Positions 51,056 to 59,204 of a stretch of DNA of 64,000 nt are shown here, in pieces. This DNA comes from Amorphus sp040750475 (GTDB lineage Bacteria; Pseudomonadota; Alphaproteobacteria; Rhizobiales; Amorphaceae). Each line of letters begins with the position of its first letter. Position 1 is the first letter of the stretch. Below the pieces are notes generated by a model. The model was given only the letters and a program-made list of their open reading frames with translations. It made no database searches and had not been told where the DNA came from. The stretch lies in assembly GCF_040750475.1 (NCBI RefSeq), contig NZ_JABJVY010000002.1, forward strand, positions 124,001-188,000, given 5' to 3'. The translations under genes were made by a program, and so were the position numbers.

Positions 51056-51538
51056 TTGTTGGTCGACTACGATCTTCGCGAGCAGGTCTCTGAATTTATC
51101 TACCGGGAGGCCCGCCTTCAGGATACTCACGCCTACGACGATTGGGAGGCGCTGTGGACCGACGACGCGCTCTACTGGATTCCGGCCAACGGCGACGATC
51201 CGGATCCGGAGCGGGAGATGTCGATCATCTACGACAATCGCTCGCGCATCGCGCTTCGCATCAAGCAGCTCCATACCGGAAAGCGTCACACCCAGACGCC
51301 GCGCTCCCGGCTGGGGAGGATCGTCTCCAACATCGAAATTGCCGAGTGCGATGGCGACGACATCCACGTTCGCGCCAATGCCATGGTGTTCGAGTCCAAC
51401 CTGCGCGGCGAGACGGTCTGGGCGACGCGCAACGAATATCTGCTGCGCAAGGACTGTGACGGCTTGCGGATGGCGCGCAAGAAAGTCGTGCTCGTGAACA
51501 ACGACAAGCCGATCTACACGCTCTCCTTCCTCATTTGA
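51056..51538 (+). CDS. Aromatic-ring-hydroxylating dioxygenase beta subunit (orphan)
   Basis: 160-residue NTF2-fold protein of the ring-hydroxylating dioxygenase small-subunit family: VDYDLREQVSEFIYREARLQDTHAYDDWEALWTDDALYWIP and YDNRSRIALRIKQL...RTHTQTPRSRLGRIVSNIEI-like pattern. I start it at TTG 51056, six bases after GGGAGG; ATG 51026 would add ten residues. No Rieske alpha subunit, ferredoxin or reductase gene lies in the window, so it either serves an alpha subunit elsewhere or acts alone as a SnoaL-like enzyme. It overlaps nothing; the crotonase gene follows after 53 nt. Confidence 0.88.
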   Translation: MLVDYDLREQVSEFIYREARLQDTHAYDDWEALWTDDALYWIPANGDDPDPEREMSIIYDNRSRIALRIKQLHTGKRHTQTPRSRLGRIVSNIEIAECDGDDIHVRANAMVFESNLRGETVWATRNEYLLRKDCDGLRMARKKVVLVNNDKPIYTLSFLI

Positions 51539-51591
51539 GCGGGACGGCAAGACCGATCCCGCCCGACACGACTGGCAGACAAGGACACGTG

Positions 51592-52410
51592 ATGACCGAA
51601 ACCGATCGCCAAGCCGTCGTCGCCGAAGGCCCGGTGCTGCTCGATCTGGTGGGCGCAGTCGCCCACATCCGGCTCAACCGGCCGGAGGCCTCCAACGGGA
51701 TCAGCATCGCATTCCTGAAGCAGTTTCACGACGTCATCATGCGCTGCCATGGCGATGCGCGGATCCGTGCGGTGCTCTTGAGCGGAGAAGGGGCGAACTT
51801 TTGCGCCGGCGGCGATGTTCGCGAGTTCGCGTCCAAAGGGGAGGAGCTACCGGATTTTTTACGCCAGGCGACCGCCTATCTGCAGATCTGCGCCTCCGGC
51901 TTGATCCATCTGGACGCCCCGGTCGTGGCGGCCGTTCAGGGCTATGCGGCGGGCGGTGGCGGTCTCGGTCTGGTCTGTGCCGCCGATATCGTGATCGCCG
52001 CGGAAAACTCGAAATATCTGGCGGGTGCGACCCGTGTCGGCATGGCGCCGGATGCGGGGTCGTCGGTGGTGCTTCCTCGGCTAATCGGCTTCCGGCGGGC
52101 CATGGATCTGCTCCTCACCAACCGGATCATGGATGCCAACGAGGCGTTCGAGAGCGGACTGGTTTCCCGCGTGGTGCCCGACGATCGCCTGCAGGAGGAA
52201 GCGTCCGCCATCGCCCAATCCTTGGCAGCCGGTGCTCCGAAGGCGCTGTCGGCGACGAAGCGGCTGCTTTGGAGCGGGCTCGGCCTCTCGGTCGACTCCT
52301 GTTTCCCGGAAGAAGCGCGAACCGTTTCTGAGCTTTCGGGGACCCACGATGCCCGCGAGGGGTTGGCCGCCGTCATCGAGCGGCGGGCGGCCAACTTCAC
52401 GGGCCGATGA
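51592..52410 (+). CDS. Crotonase-family protein with PaaG-type Asp
   Basis: 272-residue enoyl-CoA hydratase/isomerase; ATG 51592 after AAGGA. Oxyanion hole NFCAGGDVREF is intact; the hydratase Glu sites are replaced (YAAGGGGLGLVCAAD; TRVGMAPDAG with Asp154). Same active-site type as the crotonases at 36329 and 44925. The SDR gene follows after 6 nt. Confidence 0.91.
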   Translation: MTETDRQAVVAEGPVLLDLVGAVAHIRLNRPEASNGISIAFLKQFHDVIMRCHGDARIRAVLLSGEGANFCAGGDVREFASKGEELPDFLRQATAYLQICASGLIHLDAPVVAAVQGYAAGGGGLGLVCAADIVIAAENSKYLAGATRVGMAPDAGSSVVLPRLIGFRRAMDLLLTNRIMDANEAFESGLVSRVVPDDRLQEEASAIAQSLAAGAPKALSATKRLLWSGLGLSVDSCFPEEARTVSELSGTHDAREGLAAVIERRAANFTGR

Positions 52411-52416
52411 GCGGCC

Positions 52417-53166
52417 ATGATGGACACCGGGCTTGCCAATCGTCTGAAGGGATGTCGCGCCGCGGTCAGCGGCGGGGCCAACGGAATCGGCGCTGCGGTC
52501 GTGCGCCGGTTTCGAGCAGAGGACGCGTCCGTTCTGATTTGTGACCGTGACGAGGACGCGGGACGCGCGCTCGCCGAGGATACGGGGGCGGCGTTCGCCG
52601 GCTTCAACGTGACGGACATCGATGCGCTCGATCGGGCAATGGCGGCCCATGGTCCATTCGATATTCTGGTGAACAATGTCGGCGTCGACCAGCACGCTTT
52701 TTTGACCGATACGCGTGCGGAGGACTGGCGGCGGCTGCTTGCCATCAATCTGGAATCCGCGTTCGCGTTCACCCGCGCGGTGCTGCCGGCGATGCAGGCG
52801 GCCGGTTACGGACGGATCGTCACGGTCTCGTCCGAAGCGGGGCGGCTTGGCTCCAAAGGGGCGGCGGTCTACGCCTCCGCCAAGGGCGGATTGATCGCGT
52901 TCGCGAAATCCGTTGCGCGGGAGAATGCCCGTTTCGCGATCACATCGAACGTGGTTCTGCCCGGTCCGGTGCGCACGCCGCTGTTCGAAGCCGCCGTCGC
53001 CGGCGGGGGCGATCAGATCCTTGAGGCGATGAAAGGCGCGACCCTTTTACGCCGAATCGGAGAGCCGGAGGAGGTCGCCTCGGCGGTTGCCTTTCTTGCC
53101 TCCCGGGAGGCGGGCTTCATCACCGGAGAAGTCCTGGGTGTCTCGGGTGGAATGGGCCTCGGCTAG
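52417..53166 (+). CDS. SDR family oxidoreductase
   Basis: 249-residue classical short-chain dehydrogenase: SGGANGIGAAVVRRF (cofactor), NNVG, Ser/Tyr/Lys in TVSSEAGRLGSKGAAVYASAKGG, and C-terminal VLGVSGGMGLG. Likely oxidises a hydroxyacyl-CoA or a dihydrodiol-type alcohol in the dioxygenase-beta operon. Its TAG stop is the first triplet of an inverted palindromic repeat. Confidence 0.93.
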   Translation: MMDTGLANRLKGCRAAVSGGANGIGAAVVRRFRAEDASVLICDRDEDAGRALAEDTGAAFAGFNVTDIDALDRAMAAHGPFDILVNNVGVDQHAFLTDTRAEDWRRLLAINLESAFAFTRAVLPAMQAAGYGRIVTVSSEAGRLGSKGAAVYASAKGGLIAFAKSVARENARFAITSNVVLPGPVRTPLFEAAVAGGGDQILEAMKGATLLRRIGEPEEVASAVAFLASREAGFITGEVLGVSGGMGLG

Positions 53167-53270
53167 AGCGCTTCCAGGCCAAGTGGAACCCGGTCGGCAG
53201 TCCGCAAACGCGTCGAAACAAGAACTTAGACCCGCTCCGCGAGTCCCGGAAAAGAGGTGCGGGTCTGGAT
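53164..53270 (-). repeat. Dispersed ~105-bp palindromic repeat, copy 7 (inverted)
   Basis: TAGAGCGCTTCCAGGCCAAG, GGTCGGCAGTCCG, AAACGCGTCGAAACAAGAACTTAGACCCGCTC and GGTGCGGGTCTGG in reverse-complement order to copies 1-3. Its first TAG is the stop codon of the SDR gene. Confidence 0.85.
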
Positions 53271-53291
53271 CTGACGGAGCTGGGATCCGGA

Positions 53292-54191
53292 TCAGCGCCA
53301 AGCGTCGCGAAGAAACGCACTGATCTCTTGCAGGGATCTCCCGCTCGCCTCCAATTCCGGAAACACCTGAAAGTGGTGGATCATCTCATCGAAGACGGTG
53401 AGGGTCACGGGAACCCCGGCGGCACGGGCGCGCTCGGCGAACACGCGGGAATCGTCGAGGATCGTCTCGTGATCGCCGACATGAATCAGCAGGGGCGGAA
53501 GGCCGGCAAGGTCGCCATGGATCGGCGAGGCGAGGGGATCGCGCGGATCGCCGGTCCGCCCGAGATAGGCGCGCGCCATCAATCGGATTTTGTCGCGCTG
53601 GGTCATCGGATCGACGTCCGCGCGGCTTTGATAGGTCTCGCCGGTTGCCTCCATGTCGAGCCAGGGCGAGAGCAGGACGGCAGCCCGGGGAAGCGGCAGT
53701 CCGTCCTCGCGAACGGCAAGCAAGGTCGCAACCGCGAGCCCGGCGCCGGCGGAATCGCCGGCAAATGCGATGCTGTCGGCCGGATGACCGCTCTCCAGGA
53801 GCCAGCGATAGGCGGCGACGCCGTCCTGCACAGAGGCAGGAAAGCGGTGCTCTGGCGCGAGCCGGTAGTCGAACCCGATAACGTCCGCTCCGCCGGCCTC
53901 TGACAGGCGGATCATCAAGTCGCGGTGGGAAAAGCGGGACCCCATCTGGTAGCCGCCGCCGTGAAAATAGAGGACCGTGCGGCCGTCGCTCCCATTTGCC
54001 AGAATACGGTCGGCTTGAATCTCGCCGATCTGGAGAGGCTCGATCGTGGCCGCTCGGTCGCTTGCGAGCATCTGGTCGAACTCGGCGCGCATTTCCGCAA
54101 TTGTCGTGCCCTTGCTCCATCCGCCGAACACGGTCCGGATCTTGTCCTTCACCGCGTGAAGGCGCTGCGCCTCGTCGTCCGTGATGGTCAT
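53292..54191 (-). CDS. HSL-family alpha/beta hydrolase (esterase)
   Basis: 299-residue hormone-sensitive-lipase-type esterase: oxyanion HGGGY at 77-81, nucleophile Ser147 in GDSAG, then DPMTQRD and a catalytic Asp/His region HVGDHETILDDS...DEMIHHFQVF. It hydrolyses a short ester or lactone. It is convergent with the SDR gene and divergent in neither direction from the TetR gene, which is transcribed the same way. Confidence 0.93.
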   Translation of the reverse strand: MTITDDEAQRLHAVKDKIRTVFGGWSKGTTIAEMRAEFDQMLASDRAATIEPLQIGEIQADRILANGSDGRTVLYFHGGGYQMGSRFSHRDLMIRLSEAGGADVIGFDYRLAPEHRFPASVQDGVAAYRWLLESGHPADSIAFAGDSAGAGLAVATLLAVREDGLPLPRAAVLLSPWLDMEATGETYQSRADVDPMTQRDKIRLMARAYLGRTGDPRDPLASPIHGDLAGLPPLLIHVGDHETILDDSRVFAERARAAGVPVTLTVFDEMIHHFQVFPELEASGRSLQEISAFLRDAWR

Positions 54192-54233
54192 TGCGTGCGG
54201 CCTCCGGTTATCTGAGCGTGGTCATCGCAGCAT

Positions 54234-54258
54234 AATAAAGACAATCGTCCGAATTATT
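54234..54258. promoter_or_regulatory. AT-rich imperfect palindrome upstream of the esterase
   Basis: AATAA (54234-54238) and TTATT (54254-54258) flank GAC-AATC-GTC (54240-54249). It is 43 bp before the esterase start and resembles the AATAAA...CGTC layout of the 46808 and 50978 elements, though with different spacing. Confidence 0.4.
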
Positions 54259-54342
54259 TAAGCGGTTTGCGGCGTCACTTCGCCGTTTCGAAGGTGGCGT
54301 GTCGTGTGGCCGGCAACGAGATGTCAGGCGTGGCCGGGCATT

Positions 54343-54936
54343 TCAGCTTCCGGTGAAGCCGCGGATAAACAGGTCCGAGGTCATGTCCGCATATTCCTCC
54401 GGGCCGACCGGACCTTTCGGATCGTACCAGGCGAAGGTGTAGTTGATGATGCCGAACAGCATCATCGCGTAGACCTTCTTCGTGCGGGTCGTCAGCCGGT
54501 GCTGGGAATCGATCCGGATCAGAATGTCGCCGACGGTTTCGGTCATCTGGCGCTGAACCGCGACGATGCCGCGCTGCTGCTCCTCGCTCAGCTCGCCGAG
54601 TTCGTTGAGAAGCACGACCTGTTCACTCTGAGAGGCGGAATTGACCGTCACCATCGTTTCGATGACGGCGCGGCATTGCTCCAGCGGCGCCTTCTTCAAC
54701 TGCACTGCCGTCTGGATCTGCTCGAACAGGTGACGGACATGCTCGTCGAGGATGTGGAAGAGGATATCTTCCTTGGATCCGAAATAGTGATAGAGCGCGC
54801 CGCGGGAGGATTCGCAGGCCTCCGCCAGATCGATGATCGTCGTGCCGGCATAGCCTTGCTCGGCAAAGAGACGAGCCGCGTTCTTCAGGATATTCTCGCG
54901 GATTTCGGGATAACGTTCGGATTGGGTGCGGGCCAA
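54343..54936 (-). CDS. TetR/AcrR-family regulator
   Basis: 197-residue regulator from TTG 54936, seven bases after GGAG; ATG 54996 is a longer alternative. HTH: YPEIRENILKNAARLFAEQGYAGTTIIDLAEACESSRGALYHYFGSKEDIL. The C-terminal domain resembles acyl-CoA-responsive regulators of fatty or aromatic acid catabolism (KstR/PaaR-like grouping is only a guess). It is the nearest regulator to the two 25-nt elements and to the inverted repeat at 55131. Confidence 0.91.
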   Translation of the reverse strand: MARTQSERYPEIRENILKNAARLFAEQGYAGTTIIDLAEACESSRGALYHYFGSKEDILFHILDEHVRHLFEQIQTAVQLKKAPLEQCRAVIETMVTVNSASQSEQVVLLNELGELSEEQQRGIVAVQRQMTETVGDILIRIDSQHRLTTRTKKVYAMMLFGIINYTFAWYDPKGPVGPEEYADMTSDLFIRGFTGS

Positions 54937-55130
54937 GTTTGATCTCCGTCTGAACTCGATCGCAGTGGCTTGGGCCCGTCGAGCGACCGGCGTCATCGCA
55001 TGCAGGATCGTTTCATTCGATGTGGAGCGAGTCGAGTGGACGCTCGTCCACCCGTGCTGATCCTCGTTTGACGTCAGGGGAACCTCACAAGCCGCGACGA
55101 ACCCCGATATTTGCGGCATGCTCTAGCGAT

Positions 55131-55145
55131 AACAACACGATTGTT
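55131..55145. promoter_or_regulatory. Inverted repeat upstream of TetR gene
   Basis: AACAA-CACGA-TTGTT, perfect 5-bp arms with 5-bp spacer, 195 bp upstream of the TetR start and 25 bp upstream of a short frame with strong RBS at 55170. The gap 54937-55597 (661 bases) contains this, that short frame and the AT-rich element at 55348. Confidence 0.5.
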
Positions 55146-55169
55146 CAACTTATTGAGGAGGAGCGAACC

Positions 55170-55202
55170 ATGTCGAACGCCTGTCATCCGAGAATTGGGT
55201 AG
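55170..55202 (+). CDS. Possible 10-residue leader peptide or truncated gene start
   Basis: ATG 55170 follows GAGGAGGAG at an ideal distance and an inverted repeat at 55131, but the frame ends at TAG 55200-55202 after only ten codons (MSNACHPRIG). Either a leader peptide for the Liv operon 400 bp downstream or the leftover start of a deleted gene. Confidence 0.3.
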   Translation: MSNACHPRIG

Positions 55203-55347
55203 AGCTGCGCCTGGTCGGCCCGAACTCGCGAAATGAGAAGAATAACAGATATTTAACGGATGGATTCGACGTCCGTGCCGTCTCCGGTCGGCGTGCATTC
55301 ACCCTCTGGGCACACGCCGAATTGCGAGCCGGTCCAGTTCGACAGAA

Positions 55348-55379
55348 ATTAATTGATCGGTTATCCGGATTATATTAAT
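55348..55379. promoter_or_regulatory. AT-rich element upstream of the Liv operon
   Basis: ATTAAT (55348-55353) and ATTAAT (55374-55379) flank CGG-TTAT-CCG (55358-55367). The CGGTTAT string recurs in the 50713 direct repeat. It is about 220 bp before the first transporter gene; nothing coding is seen from 55203 to 55597. Confidence 0.4.
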
Positions 55380-55597
55380 CTGACAACAATCAGAGAATGA
55401 CGTCCCTCGAAGGGCGTGAGCCGGCGCCGCATGCGCCGACAGACGGGGAAATGCCAGTTGAAGCTTCCTTTCGATCGAAAATCGAAGGACGCGGGCCCGT
55501 TCGGGGCGTGTCCATGTGAACCAGATGCCGCGTTTCGGGCCGCTCAGGCAGGGCGGCAGGCCAACGGTGGCGCACACCAGGCGCATCCGAGGGCGCG

Positions 55598-56446
55598 ATG
55601 AACGTGCATAGCTTTGAGGGCCGGTCCACCGCTGGAGCGGAAAGCGTGCCGAACCTGCTCGAAATCAACAATCTGCAGATCGTCTACGACGATGCCATCG
55701 AAGCCGTGCGCGATGTCTCGCTCGCGGTTTCGGAGGGGTCGATCGTCGCGCTGCTGGGCTCCAACGGGGCCGGCAAGTCGACGGTATTGAAGGCGCTGTC
55801 CGGCATCCTCGACATCGAGGAGGGCGAGATCGAGAAGGGCGGTATTCTTTTCCGCGACGAACCGATTGCCGGCCTTTCCGCGGAAGCCATCGTGCGCAAG
55901 GGCATCGTCCAGGTGCCGGAGGGGCGACGGCTCTTCATCAATCTCTCCGTGGAGGAGAATTTGATGATGGGCGGCTATCTGCAGTCCCAGGCGGATTTGC
56001 GCGCCCGCCGCGAGATGGTGTTCGAGTTGTTCCCGCGCATCGCGGAAAAAAGGGGCCAGACCGCCGGCTATCTCTCCGGCGGCGAGCAGCAGATGGTGGC
56101 GATCGGGCGTGCGTTGATGGCATCGCCGAAGCTGCTGGCGCTCGACGAGCCCTCGCTCGGCCTCGCCCCGCTCATCATCGAGACGATCTACGAGACTATC
56201 GGGCGCATGCGCCGCGAGATGGGGATGACGATCCTGTTGGTCGAGCAAAGTGCCGCCCAGGCGCTCGCCGTGGCGGACTACGGTTACATCCTGGAGAATG
56301 GCCGGATCGTGCTCGACGGCGACGCGGCCGCGCTGGAGCGCAATGCGGAAGTTCAGGAATTTTATCTCGGCTATGCCGGGGCTGGGGAGCGCAAGAGCTT
56401 CCGCGACGTCAAACACTACAAACGGCGCAAGAGGTGGCTGTCATGA
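55598..56446 (+). CDS. Branched-chain-amino-acid-type ABC transporter ATP-binding protein (LivF-like)
   Basis: 282-residue ATPase with Walker A GSNGAGKST, signature LSGGEQQMVAIGRAL and Walker B LLALDEPSLGLAP, the LivF pattern. A basic C-terminal tail (KSFRDVKHYKRRKRW) extends beyond ordinary LivF. It opens a seven-gene operon and overlaps the LivG-like gene by ATGA. An acyl-CoA ligase in the same operon suggests an organic acid, not an amino acid, is imported. Confidence 0.93.
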   Translation: MNVHSFEGRSTAGAESVPNLLEINNLQIVYDDAIEAVRDVSLAVSEGSIVALLGSNGAGKSTVLKALSGILDIEEGEIEKGGILFRDEPIAGLSAEAIVRKGIVQVPEGRRLFINLSVEENLMMGGYLQSQADLRARREMVFELFPRIAEKRGQTAGYLSGGEQQMVAIGRALMASPKLLALDEPSLGLAPLIIETIYETIGRMRREMGMTILLVEQSAAQALAVADYGYILENGRIVLDGDAAALERNAEVQEFYLGYAGAGERKSFRDVKHYKRRKRWLS

Positions 56447-57267
56447 CCGGGCCGCTCCTGTCGCTCGACAACGTCACCAAAGCTTTTGGCGGTGTCACTG
56501 CCGTCCATCACGTTTCGCTGGAGGTCTTCCCCGAGCAGATCTTCTCCGTGATCGGGCCGAACGGGGCGGGGAAGACGACGCTCTTCAACCTGATCTCCGG
56601 CGTGCTTCCGGTGTCGTCCGGGACGATCACGTTCGAAGGCCGCAATCTCGCGAAGGTTCGGCCCTGGAACTACACCACGCTCGGGATCAGCCGAACGTTC
56701 CAGAACCTGGCTCTATTCAAGCACGGCACGGTGGTTGAGAACATCCTCGTTGGCCTCCATCGCCACATGAAGACCAGTGTGGTGGAAGCGGTATTCCATT
56801 ACGGCCGCTGCCGGCGCGAAGAGATCGCGGCGCGTCAGAAGGCCGAGGAGATCATCGAATTTCTGGAAATCGAGAGCATCCGCGACAAGGTCGTGGGCTC
56901 GCTCTCCTATGGTCAGCAGAAGCGCGTCGAACTCGGACGTGCGCTTGCCTCCGACCCGAAGCTTCTCCTGCTCGACGAGATCGTCGCGGGTATGAACCGG
57001 GAAGAGACTGAGGATATCGCTCGCTTCATTCTGGATATCCGGGATGAGCTCGGCATCGCGATCCTGTTGATCGAGCACGACATGCACCTGGTCATGGACA
57101 TTTCCGACCGGGTTCACGTGCTGAATTTCGGCCGCACCGTAACGGAAGGCGAGCCGGCCGAGGTTCAGGCTCATCCGGAGGTGGCGGAAGCCTATCTCGG
57201 CAAGAAGCAGGCCGCTGAAGTGGCCACAGAGGGGGCAAACGGAGACAGGGAGCTCGCTCGTCCATGA
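56443..57267 (+). CDS. ABC transporter ATP-binding protein (LivG-like)
   Basis: 274-residue ATPase; ATG 56443 follows GAGG, and GTG 56434 is an upstream alternative. Walker A GPNGAGKTT, signature LSYGQQKRVELGRAL, Walker B LLLLDEIVAGMNREET and IEHDMHLVM are LivG features. ATGA overlaps on both sides link it to LivF-like and acyl-CoA ligase genes. Confidence 0.93.
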   Translation: MTGPLLSLDNVTKAFGGVTAVHHVSLEVFPEQIFSVIGPNGAGKTTLFNLISGVLPVSSGTITFEGRNLAKVRPWNYTTLGISRTFQNLALFKHGTVVENILVGLHRHMKTSVVEAVFHYGRCRREEIAARQKAEEIIEFLEIESIRDKVVGSLSYGQQKRVELGRALASDPKLLLLDEIVAGMNREETEDIARFILDIRDELGIAILLIEHDMHLVMDISDRVHVLNFGRTVTEGEPAEVQAHPEVAEAYLGKKQAAEVATEGANGDRELARP

Positions 57268-59204
57268 CCGCTTCGTCCGTCGTCGAGCTCGATCCGAAGA
57301 CCGCGCTGCTGGCGAGCGACAGGACGCCGCTTGCCGAAGGGCACGATCCGCTCGCCCGCGATGTGTTGATTTCCGGTGCCACCACGCTACCGCGCATCTT
57401 GCGGGCCCGAGCCGCGCGCCACGGCGCCACGCTTGCCCTGCGCGAGAAGGAGCACGGCATCTGGAAGCGCTACGACTGGGCGCACTATGAGCGCCAGGCC
57501 CGCCGGTTCGCGCTCGCGCTGATGTCGCTGGGGCTTTCGCGCGGGGATCGCCTCGTCATCGCCAGCGAGAATTCGCCGGAGTGGTACTACGCCGATCTCG
57601 GTGCGGAGATGCTTGGCGTCGTGCCGGTCGGCATCTATCCGACCAACCCTTGGCCGGAGCTGCAATATATCGCGCGACATTCCGGGGCGCGTCTGGCCGT
57701 GACCGGCGACCAGGAGCAGACCGACAAGGTCCTCGACGCCCAGGCGAACGAGGGCGGCTTGCCGGATCTCGGCACCATCGTCTGCGTCGACATGAAGGGG
57801 ATGCGACGCTACGCCGATCCGGGCCTTCTGTCGTTTGAGGATTTTCTGGCCCGCGGCGACGCCTACCTGGAGAGGCATCCGGATGCGGCCGAGCGGCTCG
57901 ACCGGGCGATCGAGGAGGCCGTGCCCGACGACGTCGCCTTGATGGTCTACACCTCCGGCACCACCGGCCCTCCGAAGGGCGCGATGCTGACCCATCGCAA
58001 TCTGGTCTCTTCCACGATGGCCTATGCCCGTGCAGTGGGTATGGAGAAGCACCGCTTCGAGGCGGTGGGCTACCTCCCGCTCTGCCATGCCGCCGAACGC
58101 TGCTACTCCATGTGCATGCAGCTCGTGCTCGGCGGTGTGGTCAACTTCGCCGAGAGCATCGACACGGTGGCGACCAACGTGCGCGAAATCGCGCCCACCA
58201 TGTTCATCGGTGTGCCGCGCATCTGGGAGAAGTTGAAGGAAGGCTTCGAATTTCGCATTACCGAGAGCGGGCCGATCCGGCGCGGAATGGTCGATCGGAT
58301 GTTCCGGCTCGGCCGGCAACTCGACGACAAGCGTGCCGAGGGCCAGCTTTCGATCGCCGACAAGGCGGTGGCGGCAGCCTGCGACGCGCTTTTATTCCGC
58401 GATGTGCGCAAGCATCTGGGGCTTGATCGGACGGTGCATCGACTGTGCGCCGGCGCTTCGGTCTCGCCGGAGACGCTGCGCTTCTTCTCCGTCATCGGCC
58501 TTCCGGTGAGCCAAGGCTACGGCATGACGGAATCGGCCGGGTGCGTCTTCATCCAGGACGACGGCCATCGCGCGCTTGGCGGCTGCGGCGTTCCGGTCGA
58601 AGGCGCGGAATATCGGCTTGCCGACGACGGCGAGATCGAGCTTGCCGGGCCGACGGTGTTCAAGGGCTACTTCCGCGACCCTTCGGCAACGGCCGCCACC
58701 ATGGACGGGCGCTGGCTGAAATCCGGCGACATCGTTCGGGTGATGGAGAACGACGAAATCACCGTCGTCGACCGCAAGAAGGCGATCATCATTACTTCCG
58801 GCGGCAAGAACATTGCGCCGTCCGAGATCGAAAACGCCCTCAAGGACAGCCCTTACATCAAGGAAGTGATCGTCGTAGGTGACGGCCGGAAATTCCTGGC
58901 CGCTCTGATCCAGATCGACTTCGACAATGTCGGCCGGTGGGCGAGCGACGAGGGGCTGCCCTACACCACCTACAAGTCGCTCACCGAACTGCCTCAGGTT
59001 CGCGTCCTGGTCCAGGGCGTCGTCGACGACGTGAACAAGCGCTTCGCCCGGGTGGAGAACATCCGCAAGTTCCTGATCCTGGAAAAGGAGCTCGACCACG
59101 ACGACGGCGAGCTGACGGCGACCCAGAAGGTGCGTCGCTCCATCATCGACAAGAAGTTCGCCAAGGAGCTGGCCACGATCTACGGCGGGGAGGGCGGCCG
59201 ATGA
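57264..59204 (+). CDS. Long-chain-type acyl-CoA synthetase (FAA1-like) in a transporter operon
   Basis: 646-residue AMP-forming ligase. P-loop VYTSGTTGPPKGAM at about 228-241, YGMTESAG, WLKSGDIVRVMENDE and the hinge VDRKKAIIITSGGKNIAPSEIEN are typical of FAA1-like enzymes. The gene overlaps both LivG-like (ATGA) and LivH-like (ATGA) genes, so it is translated with the importer, implying that the imported acid is trapped as its CoA thioester at once. Confidence 0.95.
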   Translation: MTASSVVELDPKTALLASDRTPLAEGHDPLARDVLISGATTLPRILRARAARHGATLALREKEHGIWKRYDWAHYERQARRFALALMSLGLSRGDRLVIASENSPEWYYADLGAEMLGVVPVGIYPTNPWPELQYIARHSGARLAVTGDQEQTDKVLDAQANEGGLPDLGTIVCVDMKGMRRYADPGLLSFEDFLARGDAYLERHPDAAERLDRAIEEAVPDDVALMVYTSGTTGPPKGAMLTHRNLVSSTMAYARAVGMEKHRFEAVGYLPLCHAAERCYSMCMQLVLGGVVNFAESIDTVATNVREIAPTMFIGVPRIWEKLKEGFEFRITESGPIRRGMVDRMFRLGRQLDDKRAEGQLSIADKAVAAACDALLFRDVRKHLGLDRTVHRLCAGASVSPETLRFFSVIGLPVSQGYGMTESAGCVFIQDDGHRALGGCGVPVEGAEYRLADDGEIELAGPTVFKGYFRDPSATAATMDGRWLKSGDIVRVMENDEITVVDRKKAIIITSGGKNIAPSEIENALKDSPYIKEVIVVGDGRKFLAALIQIDFDNVGRWASDEGLPYTTYKSLTELPQVRVLVQGVVDDVNKRFARVENIRKFLILEKELDHDDGELTATQKVRRSIIDKKFAKELATIYGGEGGR

